DNA from: Onchocerca volvulus
Lineage: Eukaryota; Nematoda; Chromadorea; Rhabditida; Onchocercidae
Direction: 5' to 3'
Length of the DNA: 64,000 nt
NCBI GenBank assembly: GCA_000499405.2
Contig: HG738140.1
Span: forward strand, 11,125,560 to 11,189,559
Part shown: piece by piece, positions 49,398 to 60,309 of the stretch
Numbering within the stretch: position 1 is the stretch's first letter
Layout of the letters: each line of letters starts with the position of its first letter
Made by a program: the position numbers and the translations under genes
Notes under the pieces: generated by a model
The model's database searches: none
The model's input: the letters and a program-made list of their open reading frames with translations, nothing else
Told to the model about the DNA's origin: nothing

Positions 49398-51998
49398 ATG
49401 GCAGCAATGGAATGTTTCTCAAAGAATGATGGGGGTAAACTTGATGAGCTTATTTTCATCCACCGTTCTGCATTTACTATTGCTTATATGGACAGTCGAA
49501 TCCACTCGGCTGCATTTTCTTCTACTTATGGGAGCCGTTCCATTGATTGGTCAGTTTTATATTAACTGAAAATAATGTCCAGTTTCAACAAACGAATCGA
49601 TATTGAAAATCTATGCATTAATACAGGACTTTTTGAATTTTCCCAAACAAATTCTTTTCTTCATCTCCTTTAGTAAAATAGAATGGAAAATTATTCTTGA
49701 AATTTTATTTAATAATTACAGTTGAATATAGAAAACTAAGAAATAGTAATGGATGACAAGGGCTGACTTTTCTCTTTATTTCCATATCGCTTCCTAGGTT
49801 TTTTGATATATCATGCGATCGTCGAGCACCACAAATCCGACTTGCACAGCGACGTATGCGAATTGACGAAACTTATCCACCAGGCTTAATTCTCCTTAAA
49901 TATTATGCTGTTTCCAGGAAATATGATCAAAGTAGGTTACTCCTATAATTGGAGAATTCGCACTTTTTCTTTTGATTATAAAGTGATTGTTGAACGACTG
50001 CAGTTTGGTCATAATTTTTAGACTATAGCAGCCTTTTTGAAGTTTATTGTTGAAAATTAAATAGAATCTATTTTTCAGTCAGTGAATTGGAAATGCAGGA
50101 AAAACCATTCAGCGGCTTATTTGTTGTTCCAGAAGACAGTGAATTCTTTCGGACAATTTTCAGAACTATTCATTCGCAAGCATTCGATGGCGGTGAAATA
50201 GTTCTTACTGTAAGAATTATTTTCAAAGTTAACGATTTTTTCGGAATGTTACGACGTCGCGAAAGGACTCCGTTAACTAATATTCCTGAAAATGATTGTC
50301 GATCAATCGCATTGGCACAAATTTTGGATGCTCAAAGGTTTTTGCTCAATTTCAAAGACTATCGATATTGGATTTCAAGATCTCTAATTTCATGGGTGCA
50401 TCATTTCAGAATTTAGGTGCACCCTTAGCTTTATTCAAATTTCTAGAGGATATTATTCGTTCAGTATTTTGTATATATTTTTAGTAAAAAAAAAAAGACA
50501 TTGCTGAACTGTTATATTGTTTGGATCATTCTTTCAGATCTTATTTCTTATTCACTATTCTTTTTGTTTTACTTCACTATTATCCTTCGGGCTTCTTCTG
50601 TTTATTTTTTTTTCCATTTTAAACTAGATGACTACCAATAGAATTATCTATTTTCCTCTTAAAACTTGATATCTGCCAGCTTACTCTCGCTTCATATTTA
50701 TGTTTCTTATGTCATCTTGTCAGCTTTTTTAGATTTCACAGTTTCTACCAATGTATATTTCGTGACTAGAAAGAAAAAAAGACAAATGTGCGATTTTTTC
50801 AGAGATTTCAAAATTATGGCTAATGATGGTGAGATCAAAACATCAAAATATCTGCTCTACTTATCAACAAATTATTTCCACGAGTTGATCACAACAAACC
50901 CCTCTGCATCCTCTGCCGTTCTTAATTTTAATCGAGAAATTATCGAAAAGGTTTCCATCAAATCTTTCAAATGTATGATGTGTCGGAAATCGAGATGAAT
51001 GATAACAGATTTCAAAATGCAGCTAACTGTCGGTCGAATGATCACAAATGCTTCCAATATTCAAAATTTACAATAAATGAATTTTTCGAAGACCAAATTT
51101 CTAATAATAACAAAATGATTAGATTAAGATGTCAAAATATCTATTCTAATTTTTAGGAGTTTTCTAGGTTCTGGATTTTGCATATAAAGGCATCTATAAT
51201 ATGGAAGTACGGCTAATTGACAAAGTTCGAAAATTTCTGCAATGCGTCCGAAGGATAAGACCTTTAAAACAGACTGAGATTATTAACCATATATCCACCA
51301 AACTCAATGAAACTCTCTTACAAGTCATTTTTTAATTTTAAATTTGAACATGGTAGAGGAATTTTCGAAAAGGGAGGGAGCTTGACATCCACACCTTTGT
51401 CAATTATTTCAAAATTCAAAAGAAGTGAACATATTGGTCTGACAGAACTGGAAAAGTATCAGTTTGGATGACGCCGTTAAAATACTAGATATCGCTTACG
51501 AGCAACAATTTGCCAGTCTTCTCGACTCAGCAATGAACCTTATTGTCGACCAGTATTTCATTGATTTCCGGTAAGAACACTGTCAGTAAATTGTTGAATT
51601 CATCACATTCTAATATTTTGAAGATTCTTTTATTCTGTTTTACTTGTGACTCACATTCATAGAAAATATTTCGGATCTTTTCCTTTCTGATATATGCTTG
51701 TTTTTGCCAATAAGAAATCAGCAGCACGAAAGATCACTAAATTGAATGTTTAAATTTGAAAGAAGCGGAAATTTATAAGATTTTGGAATACAAAGCCTCC
51801 AATTTTTCAAGACTCAGATATAATGAACATTCGGAAGGTGAGGACGGAGAGCTATTTCAACGTTTGAATCGCTCGGAGATTGCCGATTTCCTGGCACCGA
51901 CAAATGTAATGCTAGCAAGTTATCGGAAACGTGGTTCTGTGACGCGAATTTTGAAATATAAAACAAGAATGCCGTCCAAAAGACAGTTTATTGAATGA
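49398..51998 (+). CDS. BTB-domain protein with N-terminal MATH-like region; 3' end uncertain
   Basis: Exons 49398-49549, 49798-49931, 50079-50337, 50803-50950, 51168-51323 and 51446-51570 keep phase. The BTB (POZ) fold starts at about residue 182: DFKIMANDGEIKTSKYLLYL, STNYFHELITTN, then VLDFAYKGIYNMEVRLIDKV; a later helical block, NWKSISLDDAVKILDIAYEQ, QFASLLDSAMNLIVDQYFID, resembles the end of the BTB/BACK region. Residues 1-180 (WFFDISCDRRAPQIRLAQRR; PPGLILLKYYAVSRKYDQ) have a beta-rich, MATH-like pattern but no firm match. BTB proteins commonly adapt substrates to CUL3 ligases; this role is inferred. The last exon is unclear: joining 51570 to 51763 in phase stops at 51778, yet a long open frame in another phase continues to 51998. 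An acceptor lies one base before ATG 49398. Confidence 0.68.
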
Positions 51999-52286
51999 AT
52001 GAAAATACATAAACATAATGAATCAAATGAAAAGAAATAAAAATTGAGGGTACTGACAATTTATGTATTTAAATGTAGCACAATATTTCTTTCTTCCATA
52101 TATAAGATATCGACACAAATTCAAATTCAACAAAAATTAGTAAATAGTGGTACAGATATTCTATATAATATGAACGTTATAAAGATTTAATGAATTGTAT
52201 CAACTTTTTAACAAAATAACATCCAATTTCTATATAAATTAGCTATTTAAATTTATTTATTGCAAAATTAAATTCATATATTATTA

Positions 52287-55200
52287 TCACCAAACATCTT
52301 CAACATACCGATCATTTTTCCGCAGCTCTTTCAAGAATAATTCTGCCTCATTTTTATTTTTATCTGTAATAATGCTTATGATTTCCTTCATTTCGACATT
52401 AACATGATAAAACATGCATAAAGAATATCATAAAACAGAATCGATAAATAATGATAAAAAGTATTAAGCAATCGCAGAATAACAAAAGCACAAATTAATG
52501 GCAAATCAACATTCGTTTAATGAGTCAGTAAAAATTGTACTGTTTAAGAATATAATGAGAAAAATTACTTACTTAAGAATTCGTTGAAAATGTGCAGAAA
52601 CACATCCGCCACGCCTTGTAATATTTGTTTCGAAGAACCACACACAAAGATAATTGCTGGATGATCTTCGTCTTCATTCTTCCGCAACAATATATCCGAA
52701 ATCTAAAAATTGAGACACAGTGAATAAAGAATTGCAAATAACTAAATAATGCTTTTTGGAAGTTATGATTCAACAGATAAAAAGTTACGAATATTCAAAA
52801 AGAACTAACCTCTCGAGCACGTTCCTGCAGGGCATCTTGCACGTATCTTTTATTAGTAAAGCCATTATATGGTTGCGATTCACACAAAGATACGTGTGAA
52901 AGAATATTTTCATCTACAGATCGCATGATATCTTCGCTATAAAATAGAATTTAACAATTTTCTGATTCTGTCGACATCGAAAATAAAAAATTTGTTATGA
53001 ATAATTTGGCTCTACATCTCTGATATAGACTTGCTACCAGTGCTCCTCAGTTCCAAATTTTTGTTAAGACCATCTTGAGGAGATATTATGCTTAAAGCTT
53101 ATCAACTTCTCAGACTTCGCTATGAACTTTAATTGAATTAAGGGAAAATTAAATTCTAATAAAAAGAAATACATAATGGAAATATACATAACAACGAAAT
53201 CTACAGTGATCAGCTGTAAATTATGTGGTTTTCACTTTAACGGCAATTCCTCGCTCAGTGGTCTCTCTAAAACATTCACCAAAGCATACTGAAATGTGAA
53301 ATGAAATTACCCTCATTTCACATTTTGGTGAGCACCGCTAAGGAAGAGATTACCATTAAAGTGAAGATCATATAATTTACAGCTGCTCACTGTAAACTTC
53401 GTTGTTATGATCATTCTCATATTGAGGCTTTCTTCATCAGAAATTAGTCGAGAACGCTAGCAAAGTCGCAAATTATAGATGCAAAATGATTATTCCTCTA
53501 TCTATAACTTACTAATAAATGCAATCATCTTTGATATTTCGAATACCAAAATACAGTTCTCGTCGTACTCTATATTTCCCGGCCTTCAAAAAATCTCTGG
53601 AATTATATATTACAAAGTTGGTTAATAGCTTTCAACGTACGAAAAAGTCATGTCAAAAAGACGAAAAAACTTACAACTTTTGTAGGAAAGATAAAAACGG
53701 TGCCAGTCCAGTTCCTGTGCAAATCATAATAAGAGGAATACGCGTAAGGTCAAAAAAAGAATGCACCGGTGGCGGTAAACGGAAACGAGATGATTCTTTC
53801 AGAAACAACTAAAAACAAAACACCGAGTATTAACTAAAACTAATGGAGTATTATTTTGCATTAGCTCTAACCAAATCATAATCTAAAAACTGGAATATGG
53901 TTTGAAATCTAAAATTGTCATAATTAACCAGAATTTGTTGTCCTTCTTTCAACGTTGCAAGCCATCCCGATGATAAGCCAAAACGATGAAAACGGCGGCC
54001 ATTAGTCGCATTGAAGTGTGCTAATGAAAAAATGAAACGCATGCGTTTTCCCCAAAGTTCTCTGATGCAGCTGACACTATATGGTCGGGGAAGCAAACGT
54101 GGCAGTAATTCTTAAAAAAATAGATCAGAATAAATTAACATAACATTTGAAAGCATGTAGAAATGAGTTTGAAAAGATTTAACTAACCAATTAAACGTTC
54201 AACTGTAGGTCGACATGAAGGAAAGTTTAGCAGAAAATCAACCAGTGAAAGACCAGCCTGAAATCATTTCTATTCAACTCATTACCTTTAAAGTAATCGT
54301 AAAATCTATCCAAATATGTACATCGACCAGCTGTTGATCAATTTATTTATTTTCTGCATAGTAAAACAGTTGTGAAAAAACACACTATGGGAAAAAAAAA
54401 GAATTCAACAAAGGTAACATTATGATTGGTATGATAACTATTAATTTGATGACTGTCAAATAAAATAATTTCGGATAAATCTAAAAAACATTTCGAAATT
54501 CACCTGACGAACAAATTTTGTAAATTCTTCAGCTCCTTGAGCACTACATAATTCCAAAATGCGCCTTTTTTGACACTCATTTTCTGTACATTCAGCAAGA
54601 ACACGAAGAAGAGGCTAAAAACGTTAAGCTTTATTTCTTTAGAATATACAGAATACTTTTCTACGAAAAAATAGTCCTTATTTTCCCAGAAAAAATAACT
54701 TACTCGGCCCGGTGATCGCCTGATATCAAGACACCACATGAAAATATATCTTAAGGTAGAAATTTCCGGTATATATGGTGATAGAACTGCACTTTTTGTT
54801 GTAGATTGAGATTTGACAGTTATAATTAATTTTCGATCCGCTGCTTCCAGAAATCCTATCCTAGAAAACCAATCAAAATAATGGACTTAAAGTCCAGAAA
54901 AATATGAAAATCCAACAAATATTTTGCAAAACTATTCTGCTTATGTAGTATGCTGAACCAAAGTTACCTAAACTAAGGTTTACTTATACTTATTACACTT
55001 ATACTGGAAACTGTCCTAACATTCAATAACAGTATGTATATGTTAGTACTGAGTGCAGTTATACAAAGGCAGAGCTAAATATATAAAAAAGATTAATGTT
55101 GACAACCACTCAATTATTTATTTTAATCCAATCATTGGTTAGGCGCTGTTGATAGAATCCTATCTTATATTTTAGAGAAACTATCATTTCCTCGTAATTT

Positions 55201-56404
55201 TCAAAGGACTTAAATAATCATAACAGAACATGTAGGAAAAAACTGAATTTTCTGTGATTTGAAGAAAAAAAATTTTTTTTTTAAAGAAAGGAAAGTATCA
55301 TCCATAAGCACCATATGGCATTATTAAAAGTTTCTTATAGTTTTGTCTTCATTCAAAGATAGTCTGGTTCTCAAAAAATGATTCCTAAATATCATATGGC
55401 TAAAAAATTTCATCTTTCGTACAATTGAACTGAGCAGTGAGTATCTCTTTTGTCATTTTCATTTCTTATTCTATCTGAAATTGAAAAAAAAAAATTTGAA
55501 TTACCTTTCTAAAATAAAATCAACTTCTTCCCGGACATTCGGTACAAGGAAATAAAAAGCGTCACCAGGTTCGTACGATATTTCAGCACTATGTTCTAAA
55601 TCCACCACTATTTCTTTCTTTGGTTTTTGGATTGCTAAACTTGTAAGGTTAGAAACGCTGACCACATGGGCTTGGTATTTTTGATTCAGGGCTCCTGTAA
55701 TATCACATCCATTTTGCCAAGGTAAATTGTCAGTATTCTGAAAATTGAAGTAAGACAAAACATGTGAGTTGAAAAAATGAAATAAATTACTGTAAGATAA
55801 TCTTAAAAACACACAAATTCATCAGAAGTAATTTCGCAATTCAAATAGGAATCTTTTGCAACTGGAACTCGTAACTGAGAATCATCTTGAAGCTTCTGAG
55901 CACCTGAAAACAAACGGTGACAAGTATATTTCTGCAATTTATTTTATTTTCCTTAATAAAATCTGGAGGAAAATATTTCAAAGAAGTAATTTATAAAATA
56001 ATACGAATAAACTACTCCGAATTACCTCTGATAAGACAAGGAACATCTTCGGGCCATTTAGGTGGATGTATCTCCAGGAATTTCCGAATTCCATTCAAAT
56101 CTTTCTACAAAAAATTCCTTACAATATATATGAGTAAATAAAAAAGATGTCCAAATATAATTCCAGCTTATTTATCTATTAAACTCCTTTTATCTTCACA
56201 TCTTCATAGAAAACTCAAGTATCCAATAGTTCGGGATCCTGATATGATTCATTTTAATAGAAACAAAATTAGTGAAGCAACCGAAATTGTTCGCACTTTT
56301 TACTTTCGAATACATTGTAGCGAGCAAAATATCGCCTTTGCTGAACTAACCTCGCAATTCCTTCTCTCGTCCAGAGACAACCTTCGAATATCACAAACAT
56401 CCAT
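52287..56404 (-). CDS. Methionine synthase reductase-like flavoprotein lacking the FMN domain
   Basis: Thirteen in-phase exons, coding order: 56404-56351, 56104-56026, 55903-55815, 55737-55505, 54860-54704, 54614-54504, 54257-54188, 54110-53929, 53808-53675, 53596-53513, 52936-52810, 52702-52573, 52363-52287; 508 residues. The FAD/connecting domain has ISYEPGDAFYFLVPNVREEV, RYIFMWCLDIRRSPGR, LSLVDFLLNFPSCRP, LLPRLLPRPYSVSC (RPYS at 273-276) and FGLSSGWLATL. The NADPH lobe has IMICTGTGLAPFLSFLQK, RRELYFGIRNIKDD, KRYVQDALQERARE and IIFVCGSS; the C-terminal RYVEDVW ends in the FAD-stacking Trp. The CLEIR/PSCQP-type blocks point to MTRR rather than P450 reductase. MTRR reactivates cob(II)alamin methionine synthase. 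Human MTRR is about 700 residues; here the roughly 150-residue flavodoxin domain is absent and only about 100 linker-like residues precede the FAD domain. Exon 1 is the least certain. Confidence 0.85.
53187..53409. mobile_element. Foldback (MITE-like) element, 223 bp, in MTRR-like intron
   Basis: Left end CATAACAACGAA and right end TTCGTTGTTATG are perfect inverted termini; the inverted arms extend about 60 bases with a few mismatches (CAGCTGTAAATTAT and TTCACTTTAA recur in both arms). A smaller inner inverted repeat around 53297-53330 (AATGTGAAATGA and TCATTTCACATT) makes the whole unit a long imperfect hairpin. It has no coding capacity and no obvious target-site duplication. It lies in the intron between coding exons 10 and 11 of the MTRR-like gene. 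The transposon family is unassigned. Confidence 0.8.
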
Positions 56405-56759
56405 CAGACGCCTTCAGACTGTACTACTTCCTTCAGATGACACACAGATATTTCGCAATAGCCGATAACCGTGAAATGCGATCGGATGTCTCAACGGCCA
56501 ACCGTGCTTTCCTCTCTTCTATTGAGCAGTTCATTTGTCGGCGAGTGCGTCTACGTGAATTGTGGTGGGTGGTGGGACGTGGTGATGGTAGTTTTGGCTG
56601 AGGGTGAGAAGTTTATGGGTGACAATAAAGGTGGGAATGAGTGACCATTGAAGCAAGCATTCGCTCATTGTTGGAATCAATTAACTGTGCACAGCCGTCA
56701 ACGTGGAACGAGAAATTCGAATTCACAAATGAAATCAACATTCACGCAGTCTTTTCCAG
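56405..56759. promoter_or_regulatory. Short bidirectional promoter region
   Basis: 355 bp separate the start codons of the divergent MTRR-like and SDHD genes. Its centre (about 56560-56640) is unusually G-rich for this locus, with repeated GGTGG/GGTGATGG motifs. Both transcription starts must lie here unless either gene has upstream exons. TTTTCCAG immediately before the SDHD ATG looks like a trans-splice acceptor. Confidence 0.5.
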
Positions 56760-57929
56760 ATGCTGTCGACTGGTGCTCGTATCATATCTGGAAATGCGCG
56801 ATTTGTTCGTCCCTGCTTTGTTTATCCTCTCCTGCAACGATATGTCGCGGGAGGAGTTTCAGATCGTCCACAATTTGATCCTATTGTGTAAGTATTTTCT
56901 AAATTTAAGTATTATTCAGAAATAGTTAGGCCTTTATAATTTAATTTTATTTAAAATAGATTTGAAGCCATAGATTCAGATAAAATTTTCTTCATTCAAA
57001 AGATTAAATCTTTTCTAAAATCTTTTCTTAGTCGTAAACATTTTAAGCTTAAAAATCCATAAAAACGTCGCTGAATTCTTTGTGTTTACTGCTCTTGAAT
57101 TTTTTTAAATGTGAGATCAATTAATTAATTCATTATTTAGTAGTATCCTGACTTAACTCTAATTATTGTGATTTATCTGTTTAGTAGAAATGTCGAAATA
57201 TTTTTTCTGAAATATTAGTTTAATTCTTAATTGCAGCGCTCGAAAAACATTTAAAGAGACGCATAATCATTCGATGATGTTCAAAATCGAGAAGTACTTT
57301 TCGGCTGCCATGTTACCACTTCTTCCAGCTGCTTATTTCATCCATGGACCTACCATGGATACTGCTTTGGCAATTGCAATCACATTACATGTCCACTGGG
57401 GTCTGCATGGTGTGTTGAGTGTAAGTCTTGTTTGATTTATGTTACTTTTAAACTTAATTAATCTTTTAACCTTTGGTCAAAAATGAAACTTTTGTTGGTC
57501 GAACTTTGAATAATGTATAGAATCAAATAATTAAAATGAATTGTCATCTGGTCAAAATGCTTAAATAAGCAGAATAGATATATCTTTAGATACATGCATA
57601 GTATGCAATATAGGATTAAGTATCACATGATGAAGTTTCTTATTAAAAAAGCTATCAGCAAATGATAACCGAGTATCTCTGTAATAGAGTGCAGCGAAAT
57701 ATATATTGCTTATTTAATTTCAAAAATTGACTGAAGATTGATGTTTATTGTTACGGAATTGTGTATTTAGGATTATGGTCGTCCATATGTGATTGGGCCA
57801 ACAATGGCAAAAATTGTTCAGGGGCCACTTTCCTACATAATTAGCATTTGTCTACTTGCTGGCTTGCTACACTTCAATTCTTACGACGTTGGCATAACAA
57901 AAGCATTCGAGATGGTCTGGTCTTTGTAA
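56760..57929 (+). CDS. sdhd: Succinate dehydrogenase cytochrome b small subunit (SDHD)
   Basis: Three in-phase exons (56760-56887, 57237-57420, 57771-57929) encode 156 residues. SDHD anchors complex II in the inner mitochondrial membrane and helps form the heme b and ubiquinone sites. The Arg-rich N-terminus ([20 protein letters not shown]) looks like a mitochondrial presequence. Three membrane helices are visible: about 64-80 ([15 protein letters not shown]), 84-103 ([19 protein letters not shown]) and 119-137 ([16 protein letters not shown]). The conserved HVHWGLH histidines and the following DYGRP (Tyr106), family heme and quinone-site residues, are intact. In parasitic nematodes complex II can also run as a fumarate reductase with stage-specific subunits; which isoform this is cannot be told from sequence. 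The ATG directly follows a TTTTCCAG acceptor. It shares a short upstream region with the MTRR-like gene. Confidence 0.94.
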
Positions 57930-59541
57930 TGCGAATGTTAGCCCATGACAAATGATACATTTGTAAATTCTTCATTTATCAAAGAGACTTTCCCAGTTCA
58001 TGGTTATTATAGCTATACTATTTGAAGAACTGTTAAAGCTGAACATTGTACAAATTTTGTATAGATTAAAAAAAAAACAGTGATTTTCTTTATATTCCTA
58101 TCTATTTTACGTTTCGAGTACATAAATTGTAATAATGTGATTTGTTCATGGCTTTCTGTATAAATTCTATATTCGTCTGTAAAAAATAAGTTCTTTCAAT
58201 GGAAACAGTTTCGTATCTATTCCTAATAAAATGATTAAGGGCAGTGTAACACATGCAATCGAAGTAATATGAATTTTCCCTCAAATTGCCTTTCTAAAAA
58301 ATCTAACGAGCAAGATTAAAATTCGAAATTTTTGCGATAAATATCTATTTTTAACTTTATCGTTGCTTTTTTATTATGCTTTGCATCAACGTCCTAAAAT
58401 ACTGGTAAAAATTAATATGAAGAGGACAAATTTGATTATGCTCAGATCTGAACATGGAAAAGAAAACTGCAAGTCTTTTTAACAAATACTTCTAGAACTG
58501 AAGTGTAAAAATGAAAAATTAGCAATTCTTCAACAAAGGAACGCATTCTGCAGTGCTAAGGAGAAAGTTGCATCGTTGCTGAAATTCCACTTTAAATAAT
58601 TGAAAAATCTAAATAAAATCCTTATTCGTAGTTTCATTATTTCAAAATATAAATTGATGCGGGTCACGGGCTATTGTTGAATTCCATTTTGCTACATGCG
58701 GTTGTTGCTCTGCTGTATTATTTTGATAATTATTAATAGGAACACGATGCTGTGCTATATTTGTCATGTGTATTCGCAGGATCTGAACAAACTACGAAAA
58801 GAGAGGGATCCTGTCCCAAAAAGTGTCCTTTTGGTCCGTAAGTTTTCTCAAATTTTGTCATAAAAAAAAGGACCTCTGTTTCGTTAAATTTATTAATTGA
58901 AATCAGGGATGTATGCCAGACATTCATATTTTTTAGTGAAAGAAAGTGCAAATCCTATATCTGAAAATTGTTTTATTGTGAAAATCAAACATTTGAAAGG
59001 AATATTTGCGTGAATTTATTTCACTAAAATGATAAGGAAATCATTTTGAACTTCCTTTATTTGAATTTCTTTTAGTAGACATTGTCAACTGTTAAGTATT
59101 ATGTTTGAATATTTGAATTCCCAGACAACCAACTGTTCCTTCTGCTTTGGAATTATTCGTTTGAATATGTTCATAACCGGATGTCGTCGTCATGGATCAG
59201 CGGAGAGTAAAACTCTGAATGAATTTTATGGTTTATTCTTTTATATTGTCAAAAGTGTTTACCATTTCTTAATAAGTAAATCATATCATTTTCGACTAAA
59301 AAATTGATCGTAAATGACAGATGTATTTCATTAAGAGCATAAGAAATGAACAAGAAATTTCGAGAAAAAGTGAGTGGTAGAATGTAGATATTCAATATTA
59401 TATATCATGAATTACGATGACTGTACTCAAATGCTTCTTACAATTAAACCAGAAAGTTACTGTCTAAAGCTATGAGTTCCTTAAGCTTCTGATGTCAAGT
59501 AAGTTTCTCTCTGTCCACTATGTCAGAACTCATTTATTTAG
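57930..59541. other. SDHD 3' flank and possible 5' exons of the cysteine-rich gene
   Basis: After about 800 bp with nothing recognisable, two exon-like segments occur. One, at about 58738-58838 after a TTAATAG acceptor, reads EHDAVLYLSCVFAGSEQ and then KREGSCPKKCPFG, with a GTAAGT donor; it resembles a signal-peptide end plus Cys-rich start. Another lies near 59126-59211 (TNCSFCFGIIRLN). Their phases do not chain cleanly to the exon at 59542, so neither is included in the CDS. Confidence 0.35.
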
Positions 59542-60309
59542 GAGTGATGTGCAGCAGAAATCCGACTTATTGTGGTTCTAATTTTTGCTGCTGTGCTTCT
59601 ACCAGTTGTTATGATCAATTGCGCAATCATTTCCTTCAAGGCTTACTTCAACCCAAAAAAGGTACTCAAAAGACTTATCCTGATTCAGATATTTCAAAAC
59701 TGAAGCATTTGTCCAGATAAATGTGCAATTTCTTTCTTAGATGCAAATAAAATTCTGATTCAGATATAATTTGTGATGTGTATCGGCAACAATGGATAGG
59801 AAATCGTCCTAAAACTTTAAACATTTCTTTCTATCCGACATCCGAACAATTATACAGACGCATCTCCTGTGATGCATGTGCTTCACGGGTTGATGAAAAA
59901 GGTGTGGAAATGACTTGTATTGAAAAAGACATTGAAATCGCATGTCATGGTATGAATGTGTTTGTTGGTGACGACATAACATGCAGTGCAAATGGTGATT
60001 GCTGTTGTCAGGTGCTATTTGTTTAACTTTTTCCAAAATTTGCCATTACGGGTATATCTGTATATCTGAAATGCAATCATACATGTCGTATCATTAAGAT
60101 ATGAACGCAATGTTTTGTTTAAATATGACAGTTGCTTGCTGATTCTTGAATTTCAGAGAGAAGATTGTTCAAAAGCATTACGGATCCACTATTCAAATCA
60201 TCAAAAAATGTTCGGAACAGCACGAATGTTTGCAGCATCCAACAGTGGTTATTATCTCAATCCCAGTTCGCTAATTATTGCCATTTCCATATTCATAATT
60301 GTTTTTTAG
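59542..60309 (+). CDS. Cysteine-rich, probably GPI-anchored surface protein (5' end missing)
   Basis: Three exons in phase: 59542-59661, 59764-60011, 60157-60309, about 173 residues; the first codon is split, so at least one upstream exon is missing. Two similar cysteine clusters appear: C-GSNF-CCC-ASTS-C and C-SANGD-CCC-QRED-C, with further Cys residues between (RRISCDACASRVDEKGVEMTC). Terminal CCC-x4-C clusters recall the nematode ET module, but the spacing is only a partial match. The C-terminus is a small-residue region followed by a hydrophobic tail (SSLIIAISIFIIVF) with nothing after it, as in GPI-anchor signals. It would therefore be an extracellular, membrane-tethered protein of unknown function. 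Stop TAG at 60307-60309. Confidence 0.6.

Noticed and set aside
53519..53812. 97-codon plus-strand frame
   Set aside because: It lies antisense to two well-supported MTRR-like exons and is their shadow.
56641..56925. Two plus-strand frames covering SDHD exon 1
   Set aside because: The third frame, starting at 56760, gives the mitochondrial presequence and joins in phase to SDHD exon 2.
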